Shown here: in pieces, positions 1 through 7,880 of the stretch
Layout: each line of letters begins with the position of its first letter
Position numbering within the stretch: position 1 is the first letter of the stretch
NCBI RefSeq assembly: GCF_012926505.1
Contig: NZ_JABBNT010000004.1
Span: 372,001-436,000, forward strand
Source of the DNA: Pacificispira spongiicola
GTDB taxonomy: Bacteria; Pseudomonadota; Alphaproteobacteria; UBA8366; Aestuariispiraceae
Reading direction: 5' to 3'
DNA: 64,000 nt
Program-made: the position numbers and the translations under genes
Notes under the pieces: generated by a model
Seen by the model: the letters and a program-made list of their open reading frames with translations, nothing else
Told to the model about the DNA's origin: nothing
The model's database searches: none

Positions 1-1
1 A

Positions 2-1771
2 TTGGAGGCCTTGCGCGAAGAAATGCGCCGGCAAGGTTTGGACGGGCTGGTCATCCCGCGCACCGACGAGTATCAGGGCGAATATATCCCGCAGAAATCG
101 GAACGTGTCCTGTGGCTGACCGGGTTTTCCGGATCGGCGGGGACGGTGGTCGTCGGCCTGGACAAGGCCGCGATTTTTGTCGACGGACGTTATACGCTTC
201 AGGTTCGCGATCAGGTGAATATCGACCTGTTCGAACCGCGCCATCTGATCGAACAACCGGCAACCGACTGGATCGCGGAAACCTTCAAGACCGGCGACCG
301 GATCGGCTTCGATCCCTGGCTGCATACCCAACATGGCGCGGGGCATTTGAACATCGCCGCTCAAAAGGCGGGGGCGGTTCTGATCCGGGTGGAAAACAAC
401 CCGGTCGATGCGGTTTGGGCCGATCGTCCCGCCGCGCCGGTCGCCCCGGTCGTGCCGCAGGAAATGCGTTTCGCCGGGGAAAGCGCGGAAGACAAACGGG
501 CGCGGTTGGGCAAGGCCCTGACCGATAAGGGGATCGACGCCGCCGCGATCACGGCGACGGATTCCATCGCCTGGCTGTTGAATATGCGCGGGGCCGATGT
601 GCCGAATTGCCCCCTGCCGTTGAGCTTCGCCCTGCTGAATGCCGATGCGACTGTGGACTGGTTCATCGACGATCGGAAATTGACGCCGGACGCCCGCGCG
701 GCGCTGGGCAACGGCATCGTCGTGCGCCCGGAATCGGAATTTGCGGACGCCCTTGCCGATTTGGGGCGACAGGGGAAGGTGGTACAAGCCGATCCGGCGA
801 CCGCGCCCTGTCTGGTTTTCGACCGCTTGTCGCAATACGGGGCGAAGACGGTGGAAGCCGCCGATCCCTGCCTGTTGCCTAAGGCCTGCAAGAACGACGT
901 TGAAATTGAGGGGACCCGTACCGCGCATAAACGGGACGGCGCGGCCCTGTCCCGGTTCCTGCATTGGCTGTCCGTCGAAGCGCCGAAGGGTGGACAGACT
1001 GAATTGAGCGTCATCGACCGGCTGGCCAAATTCCGGGCGGAAGGCGAGCATTTCCGGGGGTTCAGCTTCGACACGATCGCCGGTGCCGGGCCGAACGGCG
1101 CGGTCATCCATTATCGCGCCGTGGAACGCACGAACCGTAAGGTCGAAACAGGACAATTGCTGCTTGTCGACAGCGGCGGTCAGTATCTGGACGGGACGAC
1201 CGATGTCACCCGCACCATGGCCGTCGGCACCCCGGCGCGCGAAATGATGGAACGGTTTACCCTGGTCCTGAAGGGGCATATCGCCATCGCGACCGCCCGC
1301 TTTCCGGTCGGCGTAACGGGCAGCCAGTTGGACACATTGGCGCGTCTGCCCCTGTGGCAGGCGGGGCTGGATTTCGACCACGGCACCGGCCATGGCGTCG
1401 GCAGCTATCTGAACGTCCATGAAGGGCCGCAACGCATCGCCAAGGCCTTCAATGCCGTGGCGCTGAAGCCGGGCATGATCCTGTCGAACGAGCCCGGCTA
1501 TTATAAGGCGGGCGAATACGGCATTCGGATCGAAAATCTGGTCGTGGTGCGGGCGGTCGAAAGCGCCCCCGACGGTGCGGAACGGGATCTGCTGGAATTC
1601 GAAACGATCACGCTGGCCCCGATCGACCGGACGCTGATCGTCGTGGATATGCTGACCGGGCCGGAACGGGAATGGCTGAACGCCTATCACGTCCGCGTCC
1701 GCGACGCGATCCTGCCGCAATTGGACGGCGAGGCCTCAGACTGGCTCCGTCAAGCGACGGAGCCAGTCTGA
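2..1771 (+). CDS. pepP: Xaa-Pro aminopeptidase (M24 family, aminopeptidase P type), 5' end cut by window edge
   Basis: This enzyme removes an N-terminal residue preceding proline, using a two-metal (usually Mn) centre in the cytoplasm. The visible 589 residues follow the three-part layout of eukaryotic-type APP1: two creatinase-like N-terminal domains (about 1-300) and a pita-bread catalytic domain (about 305-540). The metal ligands are all visible: Asp390 and Asp401 in DSGGQYLDGTTDVTRT, His464 in HGTGHGVG, Glu497 in NEPGYY and Glu511 in IRIEN. The reading frame runs to the left window edge and homologues begin about ten residues earlier, so the TTG at base 2 is probably internal rather than the start. 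The stop codon lies inside a perfect hairpin shared with the convergent GMC oxidoreductase gene. Family assignment is secure; the peptide substrates are unknown. Confidence 0.93.
   Translation: MEALREEMRRQGLDGLVIPRTDEYQGEYIPQKSERVLWLTGFSGSAGTVVVGLDKAAIFVDGRYTLQVRDQVNIDLFEPRHLIEQPATDWIAETFKTGDRIGFDPWLHTQHGAGHLNIAAQKAGAVLIRVENNPVDAVWADRPAAPVAPVVPQEMRFAGESAEDKRARLGKALTDKGIDAAAITATDSIAWLLNMRGADVPNCPLPLSFALLNADATVDWFIDDRKLTPDARAALGNGIVVRPESEFADALADLGRQGKVVQADPATAPCLVFDRLSQYGAKTVEAADPCLLPKACKNDVEIEGTRTAHKRDGAALSRFLHWLSVEAPKGGQTELSVIDRLAKFRAEGEHFRGFSFDTIAGAGPNGAVIHYRAVERTNRKVETGQLLLVDSGGQYLDGTTDVTRTMAVGTPAREMMERFTLVLKGHIAIATARFPVGVTGSQLDTLARLPLWQAGLDFDHGTGHGVGSYLNVHEGPQRIAKAFNAVALKPGMILSNEPGYYKAGEYGIRIENLVVVRAVESAPDGAERDLLEFETITLAPIDRTLIVVDMLTGPEREWLNAYHVRVRDAILPQLDGEASDWLRQATEPV
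1736..1771. terminator. Perfect 16-bp stem-loop overlapping the pepP stop codon
   Basis: Bases 1736-1751 are exactly complementary to 1756-1771 around the 4-nt loop AAGC. The arm encodes the last residues of the aminopeptidase and its TGA stop, and the hairpin sits between two convergent genes (the next stop is at 1781). There is no U-tract on either side. A bidirectional terminator or transcript-end stabiliser is therefore an inference from position and stem strength. Confidence 0.6.
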
Positions 1772-1780
1772 CGAACATGG

Positions 1781-3424
1781 TTATCCGTAGTTCCAGACGG
1801 GCAAGTCCATCCTGGGAAGCGGCGCGCGGTCGAGGATCGCGTCGCTCAGCTTGAAGGCCATCATCATGGTGGGGCAGTTGGTATTGCTGTTCACCACCAC
1901 CGGCATCAGCGATGCATCGACGACGCGCAGTCCCTCGACGCCATAGACGCGACCTTTCGGGTCGCACACCGCCATCGGATCGGTATCCGCGCCCATCTTG
2001 CAGGTGCCGGACAGATGCCATTGCGTGTCGACATGCTCCCTCAGGACTTTTTCCAATTCCGCGCGTGTCGAAACGGACGGGCCGGGGAAGACTTCCGTCG
2101 GACCCAGTGCCTGAATGGCGGGTTGGCTGGCGATTTTCCGGACCTGTTCGATCCCGCTCAGCATCGCGTTGCGGTCCCGCTCGTCCTTTAGATAGTTCAC
2201 TAGGATATGCGGCTGCCGCGTCGGGTCGGCGCTGTCCAGGAAGATGCGGCCCCGGCTGTGCGCGCGCATCAGCCCGACATGCATCTGGAAGGAATGCCGC
2301 TTCATCGGCGTGACCGTCCCGATCTCCGTCGCGATCGGCATGATGCTCACTTGGATATCCGGATAGTCGATTTCCGGGCTGGACCGGATACAGGCGACGC
2401 CGTCGAACTGGTTCGACGCACCGGCCCCCTTGCGTGCCGTGAACCAGCGCAAGCCGGTGACCAGTTTCCCCAGACCATGCGCGTCTCCCAGAATGGAGAC
2501 GGGCGCGTCGCACAGATACTTCACCACGAAATCGGGGTGTTCGTTCAGGTTTTCCCCGACGCCGGGCCGGTCCGCGACCAGATCGATGCCCTGTTCCCGC
2601 AACTGATCCGCCGGGCCGACACCGGACAGCAACAGCAGATGCGGCGACCCGACCGCGCCGGCGGACAGGATCACTTCCTTCTTCGCGGCGACGGTCTTTT
2701 CGACGCCTTTTTGCCGGAACCGAATGCCGGTCGCCCGCTTGCCCTCAAAGGTAACGCGTTCGACCAGACAGCCGGTTTCGATTTTCAGATTCGGTCGACT
2801 GCGGGCCGGGTCGATGAAGGCGCGCACGGCGCTCCACCGTTTTCCGTCATGGACGGTGCTGTCCAGGCGGCCGAAGCCTTCCTGACGATGACCGCAGATA
2901 TCGTCCGTGACCGGATAGCCCGCTTGTTCCCCGGCCTTGAAGAAGGCCTGAAAGATCGGATTGTCCGCCGCCGGACGATGGACCTTCAACGGGCCGCCGC
3001 CGCCACGATAGTCGTCCGCTCCGCCGTCGTAGCTTTCCAACTGTTTGAAATAGGGCAGCACGTCGCCATAGGCCCAGCCTTCGCAGCCGTTCTGCCGCCA
3101 GCCGTCGTAATCCCCGGCATGACCGCGAATGCAGACCATGCCGTTGATCGACGAGGATCCGCCCAAAACCTTGCCCCGGTCGTGTTTCAGCACACGCCCG
3201 CCCAATTCCGGTTCCGGATCGCCCTTGAAGGCCCAGTTATAGTCGGTCTTTTCCAGGTTATGGGCCATGGCCGCCGGCATGGCGAGGTTCCAGGCCCCAT
3301 CTTCCGGTCCCGCTTCGATCAGCAGGACCTTCTTGGTGCCGTCCTCGGTCAGCCGGTTTGCCAGAACGCAACCGGCCGACCCCGCGCCGACGACGATATA
3401 GTCGGGCTCAAAATCCGATGCCAT
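1781..3424 (-). CDS. GMC-family FAD oxidoreductase, choline/alcohol dehydrogenase-like
   Basis: This is a flavoprotein dehydrogenase of the glucose-methanol-choline family, 547 residues, which is normal for choline dehydrogenase BetA and its alcohol dehydrogenase relatives. The FAD-binding GAGSAG lies at residues 13-18 and the GMC signature GKVLGGSSSINGM near residue 85. The C-terminal catalytic pair fits His470 (in WHLSGT) and Asn514 (in NSNTNCPT). No signal peptide is seen. The gene follows a Rieske oxygenase gene on the same strand with only 6 bp between them, so the two are almost certainly one operon. Both are divergent from a GlxA-type regulator. The context favours a choline- or betaine-like alcohol substrate, but GMC members vary widely in specificity. 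BetA itself is possible; no betaine aldehyde dehydrogenase is nearby. Confidence 0.88.
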   Translation of the reverse strand: MASDFEPDYIVVGAGSAGCVLANRLTEDGTKKVLLIEAGPEDGAWNLAMPAAMAHNLEKTDYNWAFKGDPEPELGGRVLKHDRGKVLGGSSSINGMVCIRGHAGDYDGWRQNGCEGWAYGDVLPYFKQLESYDGGADDYRGGGGPLKVHRPAADNPIFQAFFKAGEQAGYPVTDDICGHRQEGFGRLDSTVHDGKRWSAVRAFIDPARSRPNLKIETGCLVERVTFEGKRATGIRFRQKGVEKTVAAKKEVILSAGAVGSPHLLLLSGVGPADQLREQGIDLVADRPGVGENLNEHPDFVVKYLCDAPVSILGDAHGLGKLVTGLRWFTARKGAGASNQFDGVACIRSSPEIDYPDIQVSIMPIATEIGTVTPMKRHSFQMHVGLMRAHSRGRIFLDSADPTRQPHILVNYLKDERDRNAMLSGIEQVRKIASQPAIQALGPTEVFPGPSVSTRAELEKVLREHVDTQWHLSGTCKMGADTDPMAVCDPKGRVYGVEGLRVVDASLMPVVVNSNTNCPTMMMAFKLSDAILDRAPLPRMDLPVWNYG

Positions 3425-3430
3425 ATCGCC

Positions 3431-4603
3431 TTATTCCGCCGCCATGCGTTTCGGATCGGGCGTTTTGCCGTTGATCGCGTCGAAGATCAGCTTGTGATAG
3501 TGATGCAGCAGATGCTCGCTGTTCGGACCGCGCTCCGCGTCGATCAGATAGCGCCCCTGGTCGAAGCCGAAGGAATGCAGGCCGCGCTGGACCAACAGGT
3601 TCAGCCAGATGTCTTCCGGGCCCAATTGTTCGTTGAACCACTTGATCGACGCCTTGCTCAACTCGCCCTGCTCACGGTCTTTCGGTGCATAATGTCCGAA
3701 GCGCAGCAGCGTCTTTTCCGGGCCGATGGGGATGGAATTGAACGTGCCGATGACATCCGCATAGGGGAAGACGTAAATCGTCGTCAGCGGCCATAGCTGG
3801 ATGTTGTAGAACCAGTCCGACTGATAATTCTGTCCCGCGACCGGATGGCCGAAGGCGCTGTCGACCTTGATCGGCGGGCCTTTGAAATCCCACCAATTGC
3901 CGTTCGCCGTCAGCGTATAGCCGTCGAAATCGATCAGCGACGCCAGTTCCTTGTGGACCGGACCGGACAGCTTGAAGTGATACCCCTCGATCGCGTTGTC
4001 GGTGATGACCTTCCAGTTCGCGTCGACCTCGTATTCGACTTCCTCGACGAATTCGACATTGTCCAGGTCGGGCATATGCGGGCGCATCGCTTCCACGGCA
4101 CCGGCGAATTCCTGTTCAACCGGGGCGGCGCTGGCGTCAAAGGTGATGTACCAGAACCCACCATAGATTTCGACACGGACCTGTTTCAGCCCGTATTTGG
4201 ACCCGTCGAACCCTTCCAGGCATTCGCTGCGCGGCGCCGCGCGCAGGCTGCCGTCGAGCTTGTAGGCCCAGGCGTGATAGGGACAGACGATGGTGCGGCG
4301 GATATTGCCCCGGCGCGCCTCGATCAACTGCGTGCCGCGATGCTGACAGACATTGTGCATGGCGCGGACCTTGCCGTCCTCGCCCCGGATCAGCAGGACG
4401 CTCTGCCCCATCATGTCGTATTTTACGAAATCGCCGGTCTTCGGGATCTCGCTGTCGTGACAGACACAGTGCCAGCCCTTGAAAAAAATCTCTTCGGTTT
4501 CGCGCCGGAAGATATCGGCGTCGTAGTAGTAGCGCGACGGCAGGGTCAGCGCCATTTCCGGCCGACCGTTGCTATCCCAATCCAGTGTCTTTTCCGTGTG
4601 CAT
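3431..4603 (-). CDS. Rieske non-haem iron oxygenase, alpha subunit (quaternary-amine monooxygenase-like)
   Basis: The terminal oxygenase component has a Rieske [2Fe-2S] domain and a mononuclear iron domain, 390 residues. The cluster ligands are Cys86-x-His88 and Cys107-x2-His110. The catalytic iron site is in DNAIEGYHFKLSGPVHKEL, with His209 and His217 and with Asp202/Glu206 as the likely bridge between clusters. This size and layout match glycine betaine, stachydrine and carnitine monooxygenases as well as choline monooxygenase, more than large aromatic dioxygenases. No reductase or small subunit is encoded beside it, so electrons must come from an unlinked ferredoxin reductase. It is the first gene of an operon with the GMC oxidoreductase and is divergent from a GlxA-type regulator, the class that includes the betaine regulator GbdR. 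The exact substrate cannot be read from sequence. Confidence 0.88.
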   Translation of the reverse strand: MHTEKTLDWDSNGRPEMALTLPSRYYYDADIFRRETEEIFFKGWHCVCHDSEIPKTGDFVKYDMMGQSVLLIRGEDGKVRAMHNVCQHRGTQLIEARRGNIRRTIVCPYHAWAYKLDGSLRAAPRSECLEGFDGSKYGLKQVRVEIYGGFWYITFDASAAPVEQEFAGAVEAMRPHMPDLDNVEFVEEVEYEVDANWKVITDNAIEGYHFKLSGPVHKELASLIDFDGYTLTANGNWWDFKGPPIKVDSAFGHPVAGQNYQSDWFYNIQLWPLTTIYVFPYADVIGTFNSIPIGPEKTLLRFGHYAPKDREQGELSKASIKWFNEQLGPEDIWLNLLVQRGLHSFGFDQGRYLIDAERGPNSEHLLHHYHKLIFDAINGKTPDPKRMAAE

Positions 4604-4663
4604 TCTCTTCTCCCGAACGATGTGTACGGACCCATCTTTGACACAGACACTAGTCGAAGCGCT

Positions 4664-4685
4664 CCGACCGACTTATATCGGTTGG
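4664..4685. promoter_or_regulatory. Imperfect inverted repeat in the divergent Rieske/GlxA promoter region
   Basis: CCGACCGA (4664-4671) faces TCGGTTGG (4678-4685) with one mismatch and a 6-bp spacer, in the 109-bp gap between the divergent oxygenase and regulator genes. A TTGACA-like box lies at about 4638. It is a candidate binding site for the adjacent regulator; this is inferred from position and symmetry only. Confidence 0.4.
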
Positions 4686-4712
4686 ACACCGTTTTGACGT
4701 TTAGGGGTAAAA

Positions 4713-5657
4713 ATGTCGTCGTCTGCTGTCTTTATCCTGTATGAAGGGTTCTGTCTGACCAGCCTGACCACGGTTATGGATGCGTTCTGGGTCGCCAATT
4801 GGCTGACCGGGAAACAGCTCTACGAGATGCAGACCTATTCGGCGTCCGGCGGGCCGGTGCGCGGCTTCTCCGGGATATCGGTGGACACATTGCCGCTGTC
4901 GGACCTGAACCCGCGTAGCGTCCAACACGTTTTCGCGGTCAGCAGTTTCGAACCCTATAACCTTGCCCGATCCGATATCGCCGCCGTGCTGCGCTCCGCC
5001 TATCGTTATGGTGCGTCGGTGCACGGGATCGAAACCGGGGCCGTCGCGCTGGCCCATGCCGGTTTGTTGGACGGACGGGAAGCCGCCGTCCATTGGGTGA
5101 ACCGCGAAGGGTTTGAGGAAGCCTATCCCGATGTCGAACTCAGCGAGGCGCCCGTCGCCGGGCCGGATCGCTGTAAGACCTGCGCCGGGGGGACGTCGGC
5201 GATGGATCTGGCACTGGAGTTGATCGAACTGGAACAGGGACAGCGATTGGCGGCGGAGGTGCGACGTCACCTGTTCCACCCGCGCGTGCCCATGGGGTCC
5301 CCCCAACGCGGCGATCCGGTGGTGGAGGCCGCGCGCAAAATCATGCGGGAGTCCCTGACGGAGCCTGTATCCATCGTCGAAATCGCGGAACGGGTTGGGA
5401 CGACGCCCCGCACGCTGGCCCGGCGGTTCGAAACCCTGGGCGAAACGCCGCGCGGCCATTACCTGACCCTGCGCCTGACCCGCGCCCAGAATCTGTTACA
5501 GCAGACCGATTTGGCCGTGGGCGAAATCGCCGCGGAAACGGGCTTCGACAGTCTGCCCGCCTTCTCCCGCGCCTACCGCTCCTTCTTCGGCCTGCCGCCC
5601 AGCCGCGACCGCCGTCAAACCGTCACCGCCACTCCGCCGCGCGTGTTGGGCGGGTGA
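4713..5657 (+). CDS. GlxA-family transcriptional regulator (DJ-1/PfpI domain plus AraC DNA-binding domain)
   Basis: The N-terminal part (about 1-190) is a DJ-1/PfpI-like sensor fold and the C-terminal part (about 205-305) is an AraC-type pair of helix-turn-helix motifs (IVEIAERVGTTPRTLARRF and VGEIAAETGFDSLPAFSRAYRSFFG). The position that holds the nucleophilic cysteine in DJ-1 enzymes reads HGIETGA near residue 107, with no cysteine, so it should sense a ligand rather than catalyse. This architecture is shared with GbdR, CdhR and SouR, which control betaine, carnitine and sarcosine use. It is divergent from the Rieske/GMC operon 109 bp away, which makes it the likely activator of that operon. 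It is 314 residues, typical for the family. Confidence 0.88.
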   Translation: MSSSAVFILYEGFCLTSLTTVMDAFWVANWLTGKQLYEMQTYSASGGPVRGFSGISVDTLPLSDLNPRSVQHVFAVSSFEPYNLARSDIAAVLRSAYRYGASVHGIETGAVALAHAGLLDGREAAVHWVNREGFEEAYPDVELSEAPVAGPDRCKTCAGGTSAMDLALELIELEQGQRLAAEVRRHLFHPRVPMGSPQRGDPVVEAARKIMRESLTEPVSIVEIAERVGTTPRTLARRFETLGETPRGHYLTLRLTRAQNLLQQTDLAVGEIAAETGFDSLPAFSRAYRSFFGLPPSRDRRQTVTATPPRVLGG

Positions 5658-5664
5658 CGTGGCG

Positions 5665-6513
5665 CTAAAGCCCGTTGTTCTTCCACCAACGGTCGGACAG
5701 GAAGTCTTCCGGCAAGTCCTCGTCATTCGGGTCGTATCCGGCCTCTGCGATGCGACGCTGCCATTCGGCTTTCAGGCTGGACGGCAGCTTGGTGCCGCAG
5801 AAGGGACAATAATCGATCTTACGCATGCGGATCGGCTGGATCTCCATCATCCGGTCTACCGGTAGCCGTCTAATGCCATGTTCTCGCGTCCAGGGGATGT
5901 AAGTCATCGGCCAGCCGATATCTTTGTGTATTTCGAACATTCCCGCGCAGAAATGCGTCGGAACCTGATCGTCCGGCGGACGCCAAACGCCAGGCGGAGG
6001 GTCTCTATGATAATAGTCTCGGTAATCGACGTAGGGCTTTTCTTGAGGTCGTTTGTCGTGCCGATTCCAGTTGTGTTTGTTTAGTTTAGGCCGTCGTCGG
6101 ATATCGATGTTACGTTTTATCCACCAATTTTCATTTCCTACAAGTTCGATCGGATAGGTCATCAAAAGGTCATCCGGCGTCAAAACGGAGGGAGTAAAAG
6201 TACACCCATACTCCCTGGCCGCGACCCGGCTTCTAGTATGTGCCAGAGAGCCGGGTAACAAACGACCGGACCACGGACAGTAGTCTATGATATACATGGT
6301 TGCCGAGATCAGGCCCTTGTTGGGGCCAAACCTGTGAACACTCCCCGATACGGTATAGTCAACACGAAACAGGAAGTAGTCACGGGTTGCCGGAAGGTAC
6401 ATTAGGCACGTTTCCGGGTCCTCGACCGCTGCAATCAACGCACTATGCTGGTCGCACAGGCGAGCCGCTGCCGATTTCGGAGCTTTTCTCCGGGATATCG
6501 TATTTGGGTACAC
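5665..6513 (-). CDS. Putative immunity protein with two repeated DUF6980-like domains
   Basis: The protein has 282 residues and two tandem copies of one domain. Each copy has an early cysteine (RLCDQH; THFCAGM), an IDYCP motif, then (K)LPSSL or RLLPGSL, and a closing double tryptophan (ENWWIK; DRWWKN). Copy 2 carries CPFCG, a CxxC pair likely to bind metal; in copy 1 the second cysteine is serine (CPWSG), so that copy looks degenerate. From memory the motif resembles the DUF6980 family. Its start is inferred as GTG at 6513 because the first domain's cysteine lies before the next in-frame ATG (6402). That gives a 71-bp overlap with the end of the toxin gene and predicts translational coupling. 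Downstream partnership with an E3-type rRNase strongly suggests immunity, but it is not related to the known Im3 protein by any motif I can see. Base composition is visibly less GC-rich than neighbours. Confidence 0.65.
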   Translation of the reverse strand: MYPNTISRRKAPKSAAARLCDQHSALIAAVEDPETCLMYLPATRDYFLFRVDYTVSGSVHRFGPNKGLISATMYIIDYCPWSGRLLPGSLAHTRSRVAAREYGCTFTPSVLTPDDLLMTYPIELVGNENWWIKRNIDIRRRPKLNKHNWNRHDKRPQEKPYVDYRDYYHRDPPPGVWRPPDDQVPTHFCAGMFEIHKDIGWPMTYIPWTREHGIRRLPVDRMMEIQPIRMRKIDYCPFCGTKLPSSLKAEWQRRIAEAGYDPNDEDLPEDFLSDRWWKNNGL

Positions 6514-7714
6514 GGGGTTTCTGCCATTCTCCGGTGATGCCGTTCATCTCACCGATATGTTTTCCATTCCTGTCGTAAACTTCAATTTGACCATGCATGC
6601 CGTCCCACTGATAGATGCGTACGTTCTTTCCGGTCAACCCATTGGTGCGAGCAGGTTTGCCGTTTAGGACTTTATGATTTCTTAGGTTCTTCCAAATAAA
6701 GCTTTCGGAACGTTCAATTTTTTCGATTTCCCGCTTTTCCAATTGGTCGAGATAGAGCTTACCGGAAGACTTCATGTAGGTATCGTATTCGAGCCGGGTC
6801 TTCCGGTCGAAATTCAGGTTGGGGTCCTGTGCGGGCGGGTCGCCTTTGAATCCCGGCCGGGTCGGTGTCTTTCCGCCATGCACGATATGGCCGCCGCGGT
6901 CCTCCGGTTTCAGCTCATACAGGTTTTCGTCGCCTTTATTGTAATCGCGGAATGGAATGTCCGGGATTTCCGGCAGGTTGGGCGGCGGCTCTTCGTCCGG
7001 TGAACCGGGGGACGCGTTTTCTCCGTCCTTCTTATTCTTGTCTTCCGATCGATTGTTATCGGGTTGCGCCGGAACGGTCGGCATCGGGGCGGTCGGTTCA
7101 GATTTGGATGGGGGTGTCGGCCATAGAAGCCAGGGGATTGCTTCGAACGGGCTGGGTGCCATGTCGTCATGGGCGACCTGGGTATCGGAAGGCTTACCGC
7201 GCTTACTTCCCGATTCAGAGGGTTTCGCTCGCGGTTCCGCCAAACCGGCGGATTGCATATGGGATTCGAGGGTCGGGACATCGACGGAGGGTTCGACGCC
7301 GCGGTTGAAGCTGCCGGGGACATAGGGGCCGGGATAGGCGACCTGCCATCCCTTGCGGATCGCGTCGCGCAGTCGATTGCCCGCATCGCCCGGCTTGCGA
7401 TAATCGTCCAGCATCATCCAGCTTTTCAGATAGCCGTCCACGGCATCGCGTCCGTGTCCTGTCGTGGGACGGTCGGGATTCAGCTTTGGGCGCGGATCTT
7501 TGTTGGGGACGGTGCTGAAAACTGCGGGGGCGATTGGCGGTGTGGCCGTTTCCGGCGGTTCCGTGACGAAGCCGGACTGCCGCTGGGTATCTTGTTCTTC
7601 TTGATAGCGTCGCAGGCCTTCCAACAGGCTGCCCTTCCGGCGGGCGTGTGGCTTGGACGGCTCATAGGGATCGTTGTTGAATATATGTATCCGTTTTGTT
7701 CTTTTTTTCGGCAT
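6443..7714 (-). CDS. Colicin E3-type 16S rRNA ribonuclease toxin
   Basis: This 423-residue protein ends in a domain that aligns closely with the cytotoxic RNase of colicin E3/cloacin DF13, which cuts 16S rRNA in the decoding centre. The segment GKNVRIYQWDGMHGQIEVYD matches the E3 segment around EWDSQHGELEGY. The catalytic triad Asp510/His513/Glu517 corresponds to Asp371, His374 and Glu378. E3 Arg545 aligns without gaps to Tyr405, with Arg401 nearby. Residues 1-60 are basic, and about 140-270 are proline-rich and low-complexity. No signal peptide, TonB box, PAAR, RHS, pyocin or two-partner secretion domain is recognisable, so delivery is unknown. A 14-residue tail follows the RNase domain. The gene precedes and overlaps the putative immunity gene on the same strand. 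The ribosome site before the ATG is weak. Confidence 0.82.
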   Translation of the reverse strand: MPKKRTKRIHIFNNDPYEPSKPHARRKGSLLEGLRRYQEEQDTQRQSGFVTEPPETATPPIAPAVFSTVPNKDPRPKLNPDRPTTGHGRDAVDGYLKSWMMLDDYRKPGDAGNRLRDAIRKGWQVAYPGPYVPGSFNRGVEPSVDVPTLESHMQSAGLAEPRAKPSESGSKRGKPSDTQVAHDDMAPSPFEAIPWLLWPTPPSKSEPTAPMPTVPAQPDNNRSEDKNKKDGENASPGSPDEEPPPNLPEIPDIPFRDYNKGDENLYELKPEDRGGHIVHGGKTPTRPGFKGDPPAQDPNLNFDRKTRLEYDTYMKSSGKLYLDQLEKREIEKIERSESFIWKNLRNHKVLNGKPARTNGLTGKNVRIYQWDGMHGQIEVYDRNGKHIGEMNGITGEWQKPRVPKYDIPEKSSEIGSGSPVRPA

Positions 7715-7880
7715 TAATCGCGGTGCCTATGAAGAGCGGTACGACTGGCGGCAGGGTTGATAATTGGCAGGGCACCCCGCCGTTTAGCGTCTTATATCAA
7801 GAAATGGGATAAATGTCAATAGAAGAGAACAAAAAGGGTTAAAATGGGGTGTATCAGCGAAATCCTGCACGTCGCTTTGG

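Noticed and set aside
2207-3796. 529-codon plus-strand open frame
   Set aside because: It spans parts of two well-supported minus-strand genes (GMC oxidoreductase and Rieske oxygenase) and has no recognisable motif.
7169-7717. 182-codon plus-strand frame opposite the toxin gene
   Set aside because: No domain; antisense to the rRNase toxin coding sequence.
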